Origin: Copromyces sp. CBS 386.78
Taxonomy: Eukaryota > Ascomycota > Sordariomycetes > Sordariales > Sordariaceae
Assembly (NCBI GenBank): GCA_030685235.1
Contig: MU839083.1
Span: 248,001 to 312,000, forward strand
Reading direction: 5' to 3'
Length of the DNA: 64,000 nucleotides
Under the pieces are notes generated by a model. That model did no database searches and was not told the origin of the DNA. It saw only the letters and a program-made list of their open reading frames with translations. Positions 24,001 through 35,203 of this stretch are shown here, one piece after another. Within the stretch, counting starts at the first letter, position 1; every line of letters starts with the position of its first letter. The position numbers and the translations under genes were made by a program.

Positions 24001-24957
24001 CAGTTGGTAGCCTCAGGGAACTCGCCATAACGCTCTCCAGTCTGAGGGTTCCAGATAAGGGTCCTGTTGTCCTTGCCGCAAGACAGAAGCAAGCCCGAAT
24101 CCTGCTGGCACCACGAGAGCGACAGAACACCCTGATCGTGGCCTTGGAGAGTCTTCTCTGGCGCCTGGGAGTTGCGAAGGTTCCAGAGCAAAATGACGGG
24201 GGCGGTGTCATCGGATGTACCCGTCAAGAGCTTAGTCGAGTTCTCCGGGTCCCAAGCAATGGCGCTGACAGCCTTGCGATGGTTGTTCAAGGTAAGAGAT
24301 GCCTTCTTGGTCTTGAGATCCCATACAGTCACAAAGCCTCCTGCACCACCAGTGGCCAGGATGTTGGCGACCTTGGGGTTCCAAGCCAAGCAGTCGATAT
24401 CGTGGGCGGCAGCGGCGCCGAGGCGGAAGGGAGCCGAGGTGTCGTTAACATCCCAGACGAACAACTCACCCTTGGCGCCAGCAGTCGCGAGCACCTGCGG
24501 TCTCAGAGGGTTGAACTGTAGGGCCTTGATGGGACCAGTGTGCTTGGTGGTGCGCGAGATGAGGGCGTCCTCACCGGCGATCAGCTTCTCGGCGTCCCAT
24601 AGATCCAACGAGCCGTTTTCCATGGCACCGGCAATAACACCCCGAGGATGTTCGTCATTGGGCTGGCCCCATGCGATGTCGTAGAACCTATATGCGTCGT
24701 CTGTGTTAGTGCGCCAGAAGGGATACCATGTTTAGGAACTCGCCGGCATACCTGGATTCTGCGGCAATGCTAACTAAGGGCTGGAGCTCCACGCCCTGTT
24801 CCTGGCTGTCCAAGTTGACATCCCATAGCTCCAGCTTGGTCTCGTCTGAGAAGTCGGCATCGACGGCGCCTGACCGGGTACCCGTTACGAGAAGGGGGTT
24901 TGCGCCGGGCGACCAGGCGAAGGCCGCAGTCCGGGGGATCTCTCTCAACCGGACCAT
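21064..24957 (-). CDS. sec31: COPII outer coat protein Sec31
   Basis: 1252 aa from exons 24957-24752, 24687-21180 and 21108-21064. The N-terminus carries a seven-bladed WD40 propeller: residue 1 onward [20 protein letters not shown], then repeats such as [40 protein letters not shown] and [20 protein letters not shown]. An alpha-solenoid/ACE1 segment follows ([37 protein letters not shown]). About 300 residues of Pro-rich sequence, expected to bind Sec23, come next, then a helical C-terminal domain ([20 protein letters not shown]). Sec31 with Sec13 forms the COPII cage and boosts Sar1 GTP hydrolysis through Sec23. The terminal 14-codon exon completes the C-terminus ([14 protein letters not shown]). 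Size and domain order match the family. Confidence 0.97.
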
Positions 24958-26091
24958 GTTGTTTATATTGTCTATGTGAACGTCGGCCGCGAGGTGGTGC
25001 TGCGGCTACACGGGCGGTGTGAATTCGGTGGGCGGAAGAGGGGGAAGTCAGGGGGAAGCTGAAGCCGGCCGGCCTGTCGAAGGGTGGGAGTGCGGGTGGC
25101 GTTGTTGATTAATTAAGGTTTGGGGTGGGTGGGTGGTATTAGAGCTCTAAGTCGTCAAATCGTGCAATTGGACATGAAAGGAAGAAGCAAGACAGGGACG
25201 ACGAAAGCCCCTCCGCGATCGAGGCTGTCTGTGGTCGGTTTTCGTGTCGGTCTGTCGGGAATTGTAGTATGAATGGAATCGAGAGGTCCCAGGAGTGTTG
25301 TTTAGAGGTTGTATTCCGGGCAGTGATCCCGTCCATTGTTGCCAGATTGCGGATAACGACTGCTGTCTGACGGCCCCCTGACGTTGGCACCCACTGGACA
25401 GGACTTTGCTGGCTTCCCGGGCCTTCAAGGCCGATGCAACCACAGCTCAGGGGCAACAGCAACAGAGAGCCCGGACCATGTCACGTTAAACCCTAACCCT
25501 TCACCGTCTCAGTACGCGCAACTGCTACCTCTTTCCATGCTGTGGTGATCCATATACCTATGAAGCTGTGCTTCAAGAAAGAATCCAAATGACTCTATAC
25601 GCGATTAAACAACTATCGCCCTTCTCATATGTGCTTCCTAAAGCTCCCAAACTCAACTAGGAGAACCCCCTATTTGATGACGTACGCATCGCTTGGTGCA
25701 TGAACTTCCAGGATGGCCCAAGCTTCCCAGGTTGTCACGATGGTGGGGTTGCGACTTTTCGAACTTCAACGTTCTCCATGTCAGTCGCTAGTTCTCAACG
25801 ACGTCCAACACTTGAATGACACTTCTCCTCTGTAATCTCCCACGACATTCATTTCTTATAAAGAGAGGTTACCGAGCCAAGGGCGGCGCTCATTAATTGA
25901 AACGAGCGATATTTTCCATCTACGGCAGTCATCCAACCTCGTGTACCTAGGACACAACACACGTTAGACCTTCAATACCCGGCTGAAAGTACACACAAGC
26001 CACCGTCACTTCACCAAAAGCCATCCTCGTCTCACTCCAGAGACCCTAATCTTTTCGAAACTTACCCCACCAGCCTTCAAAACCGCCAACC
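24958..26091. promoter_or_regulatory. Shared divergent promoter region, sec31 / RRM gene
   Basis: 1.13 kb between divergent start codons with no supported ORF. It contains a telobox-like stretch at 25488-25500 and CA-rich leader sequence before 26092. Confidence 0.55.
25488..25500 (+). promoter_or_regulatory. Telobox-like AAACCCTAACCCT
   Basis: Nearly two telomere units (CCCTAA) in the intergenic space between sec31 and the RRM gene. In fungi and plants, teloboxes near promoters of translation and RNA genes bind Myb/TRF-type factors such as Tbf1. Function here is inferred from position only. Confidence 0.5.
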
Positions 26092-26605
26092 ATGACAGAC
26101 ACCACGCGCTGGAAAGCCACTGTCCACGTCCGCGGCCTTGCGCCCGCAGTGACGACAGCCACCATCCATGACGCCTTCATTCCCTTTGGCGAGATCTCTG
26201 ATATCTCGCTGCCCAAGAACGAGAAGCCCGACTCGACGGATCCGCACAGGGGCTTCGCCTATGTCGAGTATGAGGACGAGGAGGATGCCAAGGAGGCTAT
26301 TGACAACATGGATCAGTCCGAGTTGTTTGGCAGAGTGATCAGGGTTTCGGCGGCCAAGGTTCCCAAGAGCGCGAAGGAAGGGTTGGGGTCCAAGACTGCT
26401 GTTTGGGAGCAGGTGAGTTTATTTCTTCGGCGCTTGCTCGAGAAGAAAGATGAGGGACATGGACTCATGCTAATGCGTTGACTTGTAGGAAGGATGGCTG
26501 GCTGAGAATGCCGTCAGTGAGGAGGACCGTTTGGCTGCTACCGCGCCTGATGACCCTATGCAGGGCCTTGAGGGACTGGATGTTGCTGGACCGAGGCCGC
26601 AATAA
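26092..26605 (+). CDS. RRM protein similar to the cyclophilin-E RNA-binding module
   Basis: 145 aa from exons 26092-26412 and 26489-26605. A single RRM covers about residues 9-87: RNP2 VHVRGL, RNP1 RGFAYVEY, and the distinctive AFIPFGEISDI and SELFGRVIRV stretches that closely resemble the RRM of PPIE (cyclophilin E/Cyp33). After the RRM, KTAVWEQEGWL resembles the linker that follows the RRM in PPIE, but the protein ends about 38 residues later without a peptidyl-prolyl isomerase domain. In animals the PPIE RRM binds U/A-rich RNA and the MLL PHD finger and is found in spliceosomes. A role in RNA processing is likely. Confidence 0.92.
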
Positions 26606-27044
26606 GTGCCGGTCATTGTTTGGCCGTCTTCGGCGGACGGACTCTCACTCGGTGAAGCTCAGGGAGAGAGAAACGAGCTTCTGTGTTGATACCCGGAAAG
26701 AAAAGCATTGCATAGCTACGGCGTTGAATGGCATCATTTGGGACCTGGCTTGATTTTTTTTTGGAAAGTGTTTGTATCACATTCTGTCATTTCTCTTACC
26801 ATTAGACATCAAATCGACAATGTCACTTGGACACCTCCTCGAGATCCCCTACTTAGACAAGAAAAACTGACAGCCATCACCCTCCCAAGCAGCCGCATTC
26901 AACTCTTTTGTAGGATTAACCGTGTTGATTCCTGGTCTTCATGTACAATGCTACGCAAAAAAATGGAGGCCGCCTTCCTCTACAACGCCTTCCTCACTTC
27001 CTTATCGAACAAGCGTCCCCTGCCAAAGCTCCTCGGTAACTCGT
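26606..27044. other. Convergent 3' region, RRM gene / NDUFA4-like gene
   Basis: About 440 bp of presumed 3' UTR sequence for two convergent genes. No coding signal is seen. Confidence 0.5.
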
Positions 27045-27691
27045 TTAGTGCTTCTCCTCGCCGTGAGCGGCGTGGGCAGCGTGGGCATCGGCAGCGCGGT
27101 TCTGACGCTTGAGACGGATGGTCTTGTCAACGAAAAGGTGGCGGGTGATGGAGTAGAAGGCAGCGCAGACGGCGAAACCGACGACGACACCTAATCATTC
27201 AAACAAGTTCCCCCTCATCAGCACTCGGCCCAGGATGGCGTCCAAAAGTATGATAGCTTGGTGCAAGCTTACCGAGAGGCCACAACTCAGCGGGGATGCT
27301 CTTCGCGCGCATGCGGAGGCGCTGGGAGACGGTGTGGGCTGTAACGTGGATGATGTCGTCAGTCGCGGATAGCTCCCCCTCGCGCAATTATCCTGAAACC
27401 CTCCAACTTCATTGCCAATTGGGGTAAATGCTCCTGAAGCTCCGGAAAAGGTGTAATAGGTTTTGTCGTCGTGGAATTATACAACTGTTGGGTTTTCGTT
27501 CACGTACCGGCCTGCTCCTCCTTCTACAACATCACAAAGAACCCTTGGTTAGCAACTCTGACGCAATGGCACCTCCCCCGAGCTTCGGAAAAGACGCGGA
27601 CTCGGGACCGGGGGATAGCTCTTACGGGAATGGGGCGCATCATGCGGGGGGTCTGGCGGAAAGCCTGGCGGGCGACACGGGAGGCGAACAT
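27045..27691 (-). CDS. NDUFA4/MLRQ-like small mitochondrial inner-membrane protein
   Basis: 86 aa from exons 27691-27626, 27321-27273 and 27190-27045. Exon 1 gives a positively charged, Phe/Arg-rich presequence (MFASRVARQAFRQTPRMMRP). Exons 2 and 3 give RLRMRAKSIPAELWPLG followed by a transmembrane helix (VVVGFAVCAAFYSITRHLF), then VDKTIRLKRQN and a His/Ala-rich end. The P-x-E-L-x-P-L motif before one helix and the R-x(2-3)-DxxxR after it are typical of the B12D/MLRQ family. Mammalian NDUFA4, first placed in complex I, is now regarded as a cytochrome oxidase subunit. The 304-nt first intron (GTAAGA...CCCAG) is the least certain junction; another acceptor at TTACAG would give the wrong phase. 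Confidence 0.78.
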
Positions 27692-28379
27692 CTTGCCGGT
27701 GTGGAATTGAGTGGAGATTTGTCTTGGAGGATTGGTGTTGCGCTACCGCGGTGGACGAAGAGAAGCTTTTGCGAGCAAGGCAGGTTGAGGTTGGCAATTG
27801 AACTTCGGCTCTTTCTTTGCTTCAAATCAGATGCGGGAGTTCGAGCGTTGAGCTTCGGCTGCACGGACACTATCCGGGGGTTCCACCTGCTGTTAGGTGA
27901 GGTCAGCCCACCGCAGCTGGCGCCCAGCTGTCCCGGATCGGTCGAGAAAGCATCATCGAGTGCCGTCACCATTGGGGGCCGGTCTGCCAAGCCGCTGCAT
28001 GACTCTCGGCTGACTGGAGGTGCTGCGGAAATTGGTGCCTCAGGCTTCTGGGTCGAGGGCGGTCGCTACAGCGGACGAAGCTTTGGCTTTCAGAAGGTGC
28101 ATCGCCTGGCACTGCCTGGACGGAGAAGGAGGACAGTGCACTGACTGCAATTCGTCAGACGGAGCTACCAAAAGCTAGCACCCGTGCTGTGGAATCGATC
28201 CACTCGGCTCACCTCGCCTCATCATCGACACAAAGGTCAGATCTCTCAGCACAGCTCCTCCACGTCCCCGTCAACACCCGCAACCTGGTCCAATTCCACA
28301 AGCCATTGAGCTTCCGCCTCTCAACACCAACTCCCAGACACCACACCCCCGCGACCACCACCGCAAACCAACCGCCAAA
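27692..28379. promoter_or_regulatory. Bidirectional promoter, NDUFA4-like / cox12
   Basis: 688 bp between two divergent start codons. CCAAT pentamers occur four times in either orientation (27731-27735, 27971-27975, 28031-28035 reverse; 28290-28294 forward), which suits HAP/CBC control of respiratory genes. A 238-codon plus-strand ORF spanning this region starts inside the NDUFA4-like intron and has no protein-like character. Confidence 0.55.
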
Positions 28380-29387
28380 ATGTCCGACGAGGATCGCGTT
28401 ACCAAGCCCTTCAAGTTCGTCACTGGTACGTACAGCTATAGTCCCTGAGAATTGAACCTCTGCTCCCCAAAGCAAAGATCTAAATTCCCTCGGCAAAAAA
28501 TCATGCCGTGACCCCATTGCGCTGGACCGAAATTGATTGCTAACAAGCGCACGTCGCAGCTGGTATGCAATAATCTCATCTCCGTCCTTTTCAAAACACA
28601 ATTAGCTCCTCCGCCGAATCTGCCGAAATCGGTAGCAGCCTCAAAAGCTGTATACACCTGCGATCGCCGAAATCCCCGATGTACCCCCGTTGAAGATAGA
28701 GCTCAAAGCTCTTTCGGCACGGAGGGAGAAGAAGAGGAGTGCAATGTGGAGACACCCGAACATTCGAGCTTTGCGCGGCGCGGGGCAAGCATCACACCTT
28801 CTCCATGCCAGCAGCAGCTAGCTTTGCTTTTGCGGATGCGGATTCACGAGCGAGCAGAGCCATCAAACCACCACCACCGCCAAAAGAGAAACCGCCAAAA
28901 GCCTGTGTTCTGACGTATTGCGTGTTTTTTTTTTTTCAAAAACAAATAGGTGTCGACGCCCGTTTCCCCAACGTCAACCAGACCAAGCACTGCTGGCAAA
29001 ACTACGTCGATTACCACAAGTGCATTCTCGCCAAGGGCGAGGACTTCGCTCCCTGCCGCCAGGTTAGCCGCACCACTTCCACCAGTTCCACCAGCTGTTG
29101 TTTTTCCGGATGAGAAGAGGAGGGAGAAGCATAGAGGCCGGATGGGATGCTTCGCTCGACCGACGACGAAAAAAACCATGAATTCGAATGCTAACTGAAA
29201 ACCCGCCGTTGATTAGTTCTGGCTCGCCTACCGCTCTCTCTGCCCCAGCGGCTGGTACCAGAGATGGGACGAGCAGCGTGGTACGTAACGGGGAATCCTC
29301 TTCCATTGCTAAAAAGGGGCCAACAGAGGCATTGTTTACTGACATCTTCTCACAGAGGCTGGCAACTTCCCCGCCAAGCTGGAGTAA
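28380..29387 (+). CDS. cox12: Cytochrome c oxidase subunit VIb (Cox12)
   Basis: 84 aa from exons 28380-28425, 28950-29062, 29217-29280 and 29356-29387. The mature sequence is complete without a presequence, as expected for an intermembrane-space protein imported by Mia40. Two cysteine pairs are visible: C-x9-C (CWQNYVDYHKC) and C-x10-C (CRQFWLAYRSLC), exactly the COX6B/Cox12 pattern, followed by PSGWYQRWDEQREAGNFPAK. Cox12 sits on the intermembrane face of complex IV, near Cox2 and the dimer interface. Three introns interrupt this small gene; the first is long (524 nt), the others 154 and 75 nt. Confidence 0.96.
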
Positions 29388-29865
29388 ATACACCCCTGAA
29401 ATACTTGTATGACGTGACAGGAAGAGGTGGATGGATGATGACTACGGTCAACCACCTATCAGGACTCACTTACCCTACATCGTACTTCGTTGTATTAGAA
29501 AGCTCTTGGTAGTACGGGGAAATGCACATAAAAGAGTACCTTGGGGCTGACGAAACGAGGGTTTCTCATTTAGTTTCATGCTAAAGTGATATGGTTGGAA
29601 TAGAAAGTGAATAGAAACAGAGCTTTGGTGAACAGAATCTGGTATTCCGCTAGGCTTTGGATAATATGTCCTAGTATGTGGTATCATGAAACCCCTTTTA
29701 CCCCTATTCGCTATCTCAAAGTGATACAATCCAAACAAACCGTACACCGAATAACGCCGCGTATGACTAGTCTTCCAGATGCAACCAAGTGAGTCGGGCT
29801 CATCCGTCCAATCCCGACCTATACTACTGAGTCCTCATGAACCCATGACGCCACCATCGTAGCTC
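29388..29865. other. Convergent 3' region, cox12 / sde2
   Basis: About 480 bp between two convergent stop codons. AT-rich, no ORF of note; presumed 3' UTRs. Confidence 0.5.
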
Positions 29866-30864
29866 TCACTCATCATCAGAGCTCATAAACTCATCATCGT
29901 CATCGAAGCCTGCAAAGGTCTTCACCTGCGCCTTCGGCTGCACCGTCTCCTTCTCCTCTCCTTTGAACGTCTCCTTGACCACTGTCACCTTTGGTTCGGG
30001 CTCCGGTTCCGATGGCGGCGTAGCAGCCCCATCCCGCTCACCCTCCTCCTTTTCATCTTCACTCATCGCCTCACCACCTGAAGACGACCCACTCCCACTC
30101 CCCAAGCCACCCTCCCCTGGATTCGCCGCATTCGCCGCAGCCGCCGTAGCAGCCAACATGGACAAATTATCCGTATAAGCCCCCTTCTTCAGCGCCGTCA
30201 TGACCGCCTCCCTCGTCCTCTCATCCAGCTCCTCCTTATCCTCCACCCACTTGCCATCCAACATGAACCCCCCACCACCGCCTCCCGCTTTCCCATTCCT
30301 GATCTCCTCCTGCCGTTTTTCGGTTTGCTCCACAATCTGCTGCCACCGCTTCCTCCGCTTTTCTTTCTCCTTCTTCTCCATGTCCGGTTTGATGGCCAGG
30401 TAATCGGCCAAAGCCTTGGCTTCCGTGATGGTCCGCAACCTACGTCCGTCTAGGTTGCGCGAGGACCCGTTGTCCTCACCCTGGAGCCCGTTCTTCTTGC
30501 GCTTGGAGGACATGCGCCCGCCTTGGGCGCGGAGTTGAGAGCCGAAGCCGCCTTTGCCGCCGCAGAGAGGGAGGGAGAGGCGGAGGGGGAGGAAGTCATT
30601 TCCGATAATGTTGGCTTCGACATTGCAGGGTAAAAGGGAGGAGAGAGGCTGGGTGGAGGATGAGGGGAGTTGTTTGTTGGAGTTAGTGGTGAGGAGGAAG
30701 CGGAAGGTGGGCGAAGATTCCAGGGAGCCAGGCAGGCGCGAGAGGAGCCGGTCGCGAAGCTCGGTGATGGTTGTTGTCGCGGGCAGGGCGAAGGCTAGGG
30801 TCGGTGGCAGGCCGGTGCCGGCTATGCTGGTTATGAGGACGTTGATCATATTTGTGGGATCCAT
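29866..30864 (-). CDS. sde2: Sde2: ubiquitin-like-fold splicing/genome-stability protein
   Basis: 332 aa, single exon. The N-terminal 103 residues form a ubiquitin-like domain ([20 protein letters not shown] ... [12 protein letters not shown]) ending in the GGKGG processing site at residues 102-106 (bases 30561-30547), followed by [19 protein letters not shown]. In fission yeast and humans, deubiquitinases cut after the GG, and the lysine-initiated C-terminal part enters spliceosomes to excise selected introns. The charged helix [20 protein letters not shown] and the Gly/acidic tail fit the family. I chose the ATG at 30864 (context CACAATGG) over in-frame ATGs at 30906 (poor context) and 30849. 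Confidence 0.92.
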   Translation of the reverse strand: MDPTNMINVLITSIAGTGLPPTLAFALPATTTITELRDRLLSRLPGSLESSPTFRFLLTTNSNKQLPSSSTQPLSSLLPCNVEANIIGNDFLPLRLSLPLCGGKGGFGSQLRAQGGRMSSKRKKNGLQGEDNGSSRNLDGRRLRTITEAKALADYLAIKPDMEKKEKEKRRKRWQQIVEQTEKRQEEIRNGKAGGGGGGFMLDGKWVEDKEELDERTREAVMTALKKGAYTDNLSMLAATAAAANAANPGEGGLGSGSGSSSGGEAMSEDEKEEGERDGAATPPSEPEPEPKVTVVKETFKGEEKETVQPKAQVKTFAGFDDDDEFMSSDDE

Positions 30865-31472
30865 TGTGATGATGTCGGCTGAGATGTCGGCAGATTCTTC
30901 TATCATAGGCAGTTGTATTGGCGTTGATGCACTGCTTTGTATGTTTGACGCTGATCCACTGCGTGATGCTGATGATGGCAGATGAACAGCCTCCCTGCGC
31001 TGTGGAGCGAGGATGCGCTTATCGAAGTCTTGGTCGTCGATGACGCTGAACGATCGCTATCCGTGAAATATCAAAGTGCCACGACGGAAAGTTTGATCGG
31101 AATGGCTCGTAGGATGGCAGATCGATGGTCCGCGATTGGATTCGCTGGGTTGCATTTAGAAAGAAGCCGTTTTGGAGATGAACTTCGCCTCTGCGATGCG
31201 AGTTTGGAGAACCTTCACGGTCGCTGACACATGGGCCAAGCCACACGGTCCAGCCTTATCTGCGGACATCACCTGGGCGGTGAGACGCCAAGGCTTCGAC
31301 AAATGTGGCTGTGCCGCCCCGCTAGTTTCGCAACCCTACTATGGCATTGGAATTTCGGCACGCAGCCCACAAATCACTTAGATCTCGAATTTTGAGCTCT
31401 CGACTCCCGCAACGCCGACACTTTCCCCGGACCAACACCACCAATTGTGTCGACACCGGTCATCTCGTCAAA
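30865..31472. promoter_or_regulatory. Divergent promoter region, sde2 / rps10
   Basis: About 610 bp between the start codons of a splicing factor and a ribosomal-protein gene. No supported ORF and no distinctive element beyond ordinary CA-rich leader sequence before rps10. Confidence 0.5.
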
Positions 31473-32501
31473 ATGCTTATTCCCAAGGCTGACCGCAAGG
31501 CGATCCATGAGGTATGCGAAATCGATTTTTCTTGACGGCCATACATCGAAACGAGGGAGGAGGGTGGACGTTATCGGGGATGGAAAGCGAGGGCGTGCAA
31601 ATGATATGCTGGGGACCGTCAAGTTGAAAGTTGAAACCAGAACGTTATGCTGACCATTTTAATGTAGTACCTCTTCCGTGAGGGCGTCATGGTCGCTGAG
31701 AAGAAGTAGGTTTCCACCCGAATCCAAGTCAAAGATATACACACATCCAGTCTGGCTCCGTTCGAATCGCACGCAATTTTCCGATGGGGAGGGGGGTTTT
31801 CGTCGCCGTCCGCTATTTCTGCTGTCGAACGACCATGCACACGACGAAACATATTACACGAGTTTCAGCCCGTTATTGCGCCATCGACCCAAATCCACGC
31901 AGACGCAGACACAGAAACAGACAGACGCCAGCACGAACTCGCCCTCTATCCGCCGTGAACACCCGCCAACGCGAAACGAATAACACATGCTAATTCGTGA
32001 CACTCGTTTAGCTATGAGTCGACCCACGAGACCGGCATCCGCAACCTTTTCGTCATTAAGGCTTGCCAGTCCTTGACCTCGCGCGGCTACGTCAAGACCC
32101 AGTTCTCGTGGCAGTACTACTACTACACCCTCACCCCCGAGGGTCTCGACTACCTCCGCGAGTGGCTCCACCTCCCCGCTGAGATCGTCCCCGCCACCCA
32201 CATCAAGTCGCAGCGTTCTCACGCTCCCCCCCGCGGCATGCTCGGTGGTGAGGAGCGCCGCGAGCGCCCCTTCGGTGGCCGTGGCCGTGGTGACCGTGAG
32301 GGCGGTTACCGCCGCCGTGAGGCTGGTGAGGGCAAGGAGGGTGGTGCCCCCGGCGAGTTCGCTCCCCAGTTGTAAGTTGCTGCCCCCCACTGTTTCGGCC
32401 GTCAAGGTTCTTCTCGGGAGATGGACTAACATTTGTGTCCCAACAGCCGTGGTGGTTTCGGTCGTGGCCGCGCCGGCCGTGGTGAGGCCCCTCCTTCGTA
32501 A
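31473..32501 (+). CDS. rps10: 40S ribosomal protein eS10
   Basis: 163 aa from exons 31473-31511, 31668-31705, 32012-32371 and 32447-32501. The protein begins MLIPKADRKAIHEYLFREGV and continues GIRNLFVIKACQSLTSRGYV, FSWQYYYYTLTPEGLDYLRE and WLHLPAEIVPATHIKS, the winged-helix fold of eS10. The C-terminal tail is rich in Arg-Gly (GGRGRGDREGGYRRRE; RGGFGRGRAGRGEAP), a usual target for arginine methylation. eS10 lies near the mRNA entry side of the 40S head. As in many fungal ribosomal-protein genes, introns cluster at the 5' end, with the first after 13 codons and a 306-nt second intron. Confidence 0.97.
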
Positions 32502-33425
32502 ATGTCGGAAGGCGGAATAATCTCTCTCGATCTTGGGTTGCCTGAACCACAGGCATAAAACAGCATGGGCACGACATGTACTCTTAAGTCTTCACGAGAA
32601 AGAGTGAAAGGGTCGACCAGCAATTGCACGCCTACTCGCCGGGAACCGTGAGTGGTTTGTGAGGAGTTTGGTGGATAGAGATCATTCGGAAAACTTCTGC
32701 ATTCAGGTTCATCATTTGCGGTCAACCGAATTCACTCGCGGCGTTCATTTTCGTGATTCTATACCTCCATCAAGAACAGCTTTCTGCACGTCTTACTCTG
32801 GCCGAGTGCGTTTATGACGTGATGACTTCGGAAAGGGGAAAGCCGGACGTTGCATGGAATGGAGCTTCGGGGAAAAACTACCAAGAGGCTTAGAGTTTGG
32901 CTCTCTAGGACAGAAACGGCCTTCAGATAGCCAATCCCATGTTGTTGGTGTCGTAGGACAGACACTCAAGGCATTCACAAATGGTTCCCTTTTCACATGG
33001 ACATGAATTGACAGTGTGGTGAACTTTCTCCAACGCCGGTAAAGACCAGGATTGTCTTGCGGGAATGAAACTCCAACGTACCCATATCCACCTGTGTCAT
33101 TGTTTACACCATGACTGTTTACCCCTGCGCTCTTGGTCTGCAATCAGGAGAGGGCTCCAGGAGTTCCGACAGTTTGTTTACGAGATGGGAATCGTTAGTT
33201 ACCGTTCCGCTCAGAACATGTAACTTACCGGTACGCAAATACACACGTATAACCCTGAACGTCATCCTGTCATTACTGCCTGCGCTTCTCATTCATTCGA
33301 CGCCAAGACATTTCTCTTCTCCAGTTCAACGTCAGCCTGTTTGTTGATCCATTGACGCATCATCCAAAAGAGGAAATTCTTAATATACAACCGAATAACG
33401 AACCATCTCGATTTCTCGAAAACAC
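32502..33425. other. Intergenic between rps10 and the 4-TM gene
   Basis: About 920 bp between tandem genes. No ORF of note; it must hold the rps10 3' UTR and the downstream promoter. Confidence 0.5.
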
Positions 33426-34369
33426 ATGCAGACGGAACAAATGGACAGCGGCTTTCGATCCCATCGCCGCGGTGCATCCGCGCGCCTTCGCAGGACGTTT
33501 CGGTACCCGAGTGAGGATGAGGCCGATGATGGAAACACGCTTGAGGTGATGGATGAGCAGGGTATGTGTTTATCATATATCCATTTCTGTTTCTTTCCTT
33601 TTGGAACTCTTGTTCTTCGACATCAAAACCTACCGCACTTGGCCAACCTCCCAATACCAACTTGACCTTCATATCCCCCCTTCCACCCACACATACCCAA
33701 CCCATCCCAATCCTCAGTTCCTCATATTCCATCCCAACCCTAACTCCCTCCCCAAGTCATCCATCGATACTAACACCTCAAACAGAACAAGAATCCCTAA
33801 TCACCACCCTTTCAACCCTCAACACCCGCCGCAACTCCCAATTCCGCTCCCTACTCCTGCTGATCCCCGCCATCGCCTCTGTCCCTTACCTCCTCGCCCT
33901 CTTTCTTCCTTCCCCCTCGCAGAGGAAATTATCAACAGTCCTCTTCGCGCTTCTTGCGCTTACCTCTTTAGCTGCGACGACTTTTGTGACGGTTAAGCTG
34001 CCGCCTACCAAGACTGGGTTGGCGTTTGTTGACGCGCTTGCTGCTTCTGCTGGGAAGGGGAAGAAGGCGGGAAAGGGGAGTAGGAATGGGACAAGAGTGC
34101 CCAACCTCTATGGCTCCGGCATTCTGCAGCCGTCGCCGTTGGAGGCCTGGTTACCTTACCTCAACGTGGGACTTTGCCTACTAGTACTACTGACTGGACT
34201 TGTTACTGGTGGCGGGGGCCATCAAGTAGGGGTAAGTGTGGGACAGGTGTACCTGGCGGCGTTGCCGGGAGTGATTTATGCGGCTACGGTGGTGGCGAAG
34301 GTGGTTATGGCGGGGGTGGATCCGGAGGGGGAGTTGGGGGGGTTGAGGTATGGGTATAAGGGTGCGTGA
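33426..34369 (+). CDS. Four-TM membrane protein of unknown function
   Basis: 239 aa from exons 33426-33561 and 33786-34369, joined by a 224-nt GTATGT...ACAG intron rich in C and T. After a 60-residue charged N-terminus, four hydrophobic segments are visible: SLLLLIPAIASVPYLLALFL, LFALLALTSLAATTFVTV, WLPYLNVGLCLLVLLTGLVT and VYLAALPGVIYAATVVAKVV. The loop between the second and third is Gly/Lys-rich. I do not recognise the family. The consistent frame through the splice and four clean helices support a real gene. Confidence 0.75.
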
Positions 34370-35203
34370 GCTAGGGGTTGGGGGAGGTTTTGGGAGGAGA
34401 ATGGAGTAAGGAGGGGGGGTCTGGGATTTGGGGATCATGGTAGTGAAAGGCTTGTTGGGAATGAGAAGCATGAACACTGGTGGAACGAACGATTTACGAG
34501 AAAAGAAATTGTGTGGATGAAGCGTGACAGAACGAAACTCTTGACGTGCATGGAAAGAGAAAGACGGGAGGGGTTTTGAATCGATGCATCTTTGTACTCC
34601 CCATGTGATCGAGGTGATGTTGGGACTTCCAGGGAGCTGCAACATGAAAGATAGGATGTGGCTCGTTTAGGGAATCGCGCCTGTCCGTCGAAGTACTTTT
34701 CCTACCGCGTTTGCAGCCGCGGAATGTGCTTTGAAGCGAACTTCCATGGGAGCCATCATCTGTCTTGGTGTAAACCTCCATGGTGAGCATGGGTGTTCGC
34801 CCACTCGGTCGCTAATTTCACTATTACGGGTGTCTCCCGACTCCTCCAGGAGTAGCATCCTTCATGAAGCATTTACAAAGAGAAATTATTCCGACTGAAG
34901 ACAGTTCTTTTCGCTATCCTTCTTTTTCTTTCCAGGTTTCCCGCTCGTATCCAGATTCTCACAAGGTTAGAATCACACCTCGGCATGGTCCAACCAACCA
35001 TAATGGGAGATGCAGTACAGCCGTGTTCACCTGAGCACCAAAGTGCAGTGGCAGCATTACCAGCTTGACAGCTACTCCTATTATCGGTACTGTATGCAAG
35101 TGTTAAACAAAGGCATGAATGGCTGGCAAAAGTGCGCGCAAGTAATGTACCAACAAATCCAAATCCAAGGTGCAACAGCGCGGCTTGTGACAACCCCTTG
35201 TCA
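34370..35203. other. Convergent 3' region, 4-TM gene / bHLH gene
   Basis: About 830 bp between two convergent stop codons. ORFs here are antisense shadows with no protein-like sequence. Confidence 0.5.

Noticed and set aside
27428..28144. 238-codon plus-strand ORF across the NDUFA4-like gene and cox12 promoter
   Set aside because: It overlaps exon 1 and intron 1 of the NDUFA4-like gene on the other strand and has no protein-like features.
33730..33745. CCAACCCTAACTCC as a telobox
   Set aside because: It lies within a C/T-rich intron of the 4-TM gene and is only a partial match, so it is best explained by composition.
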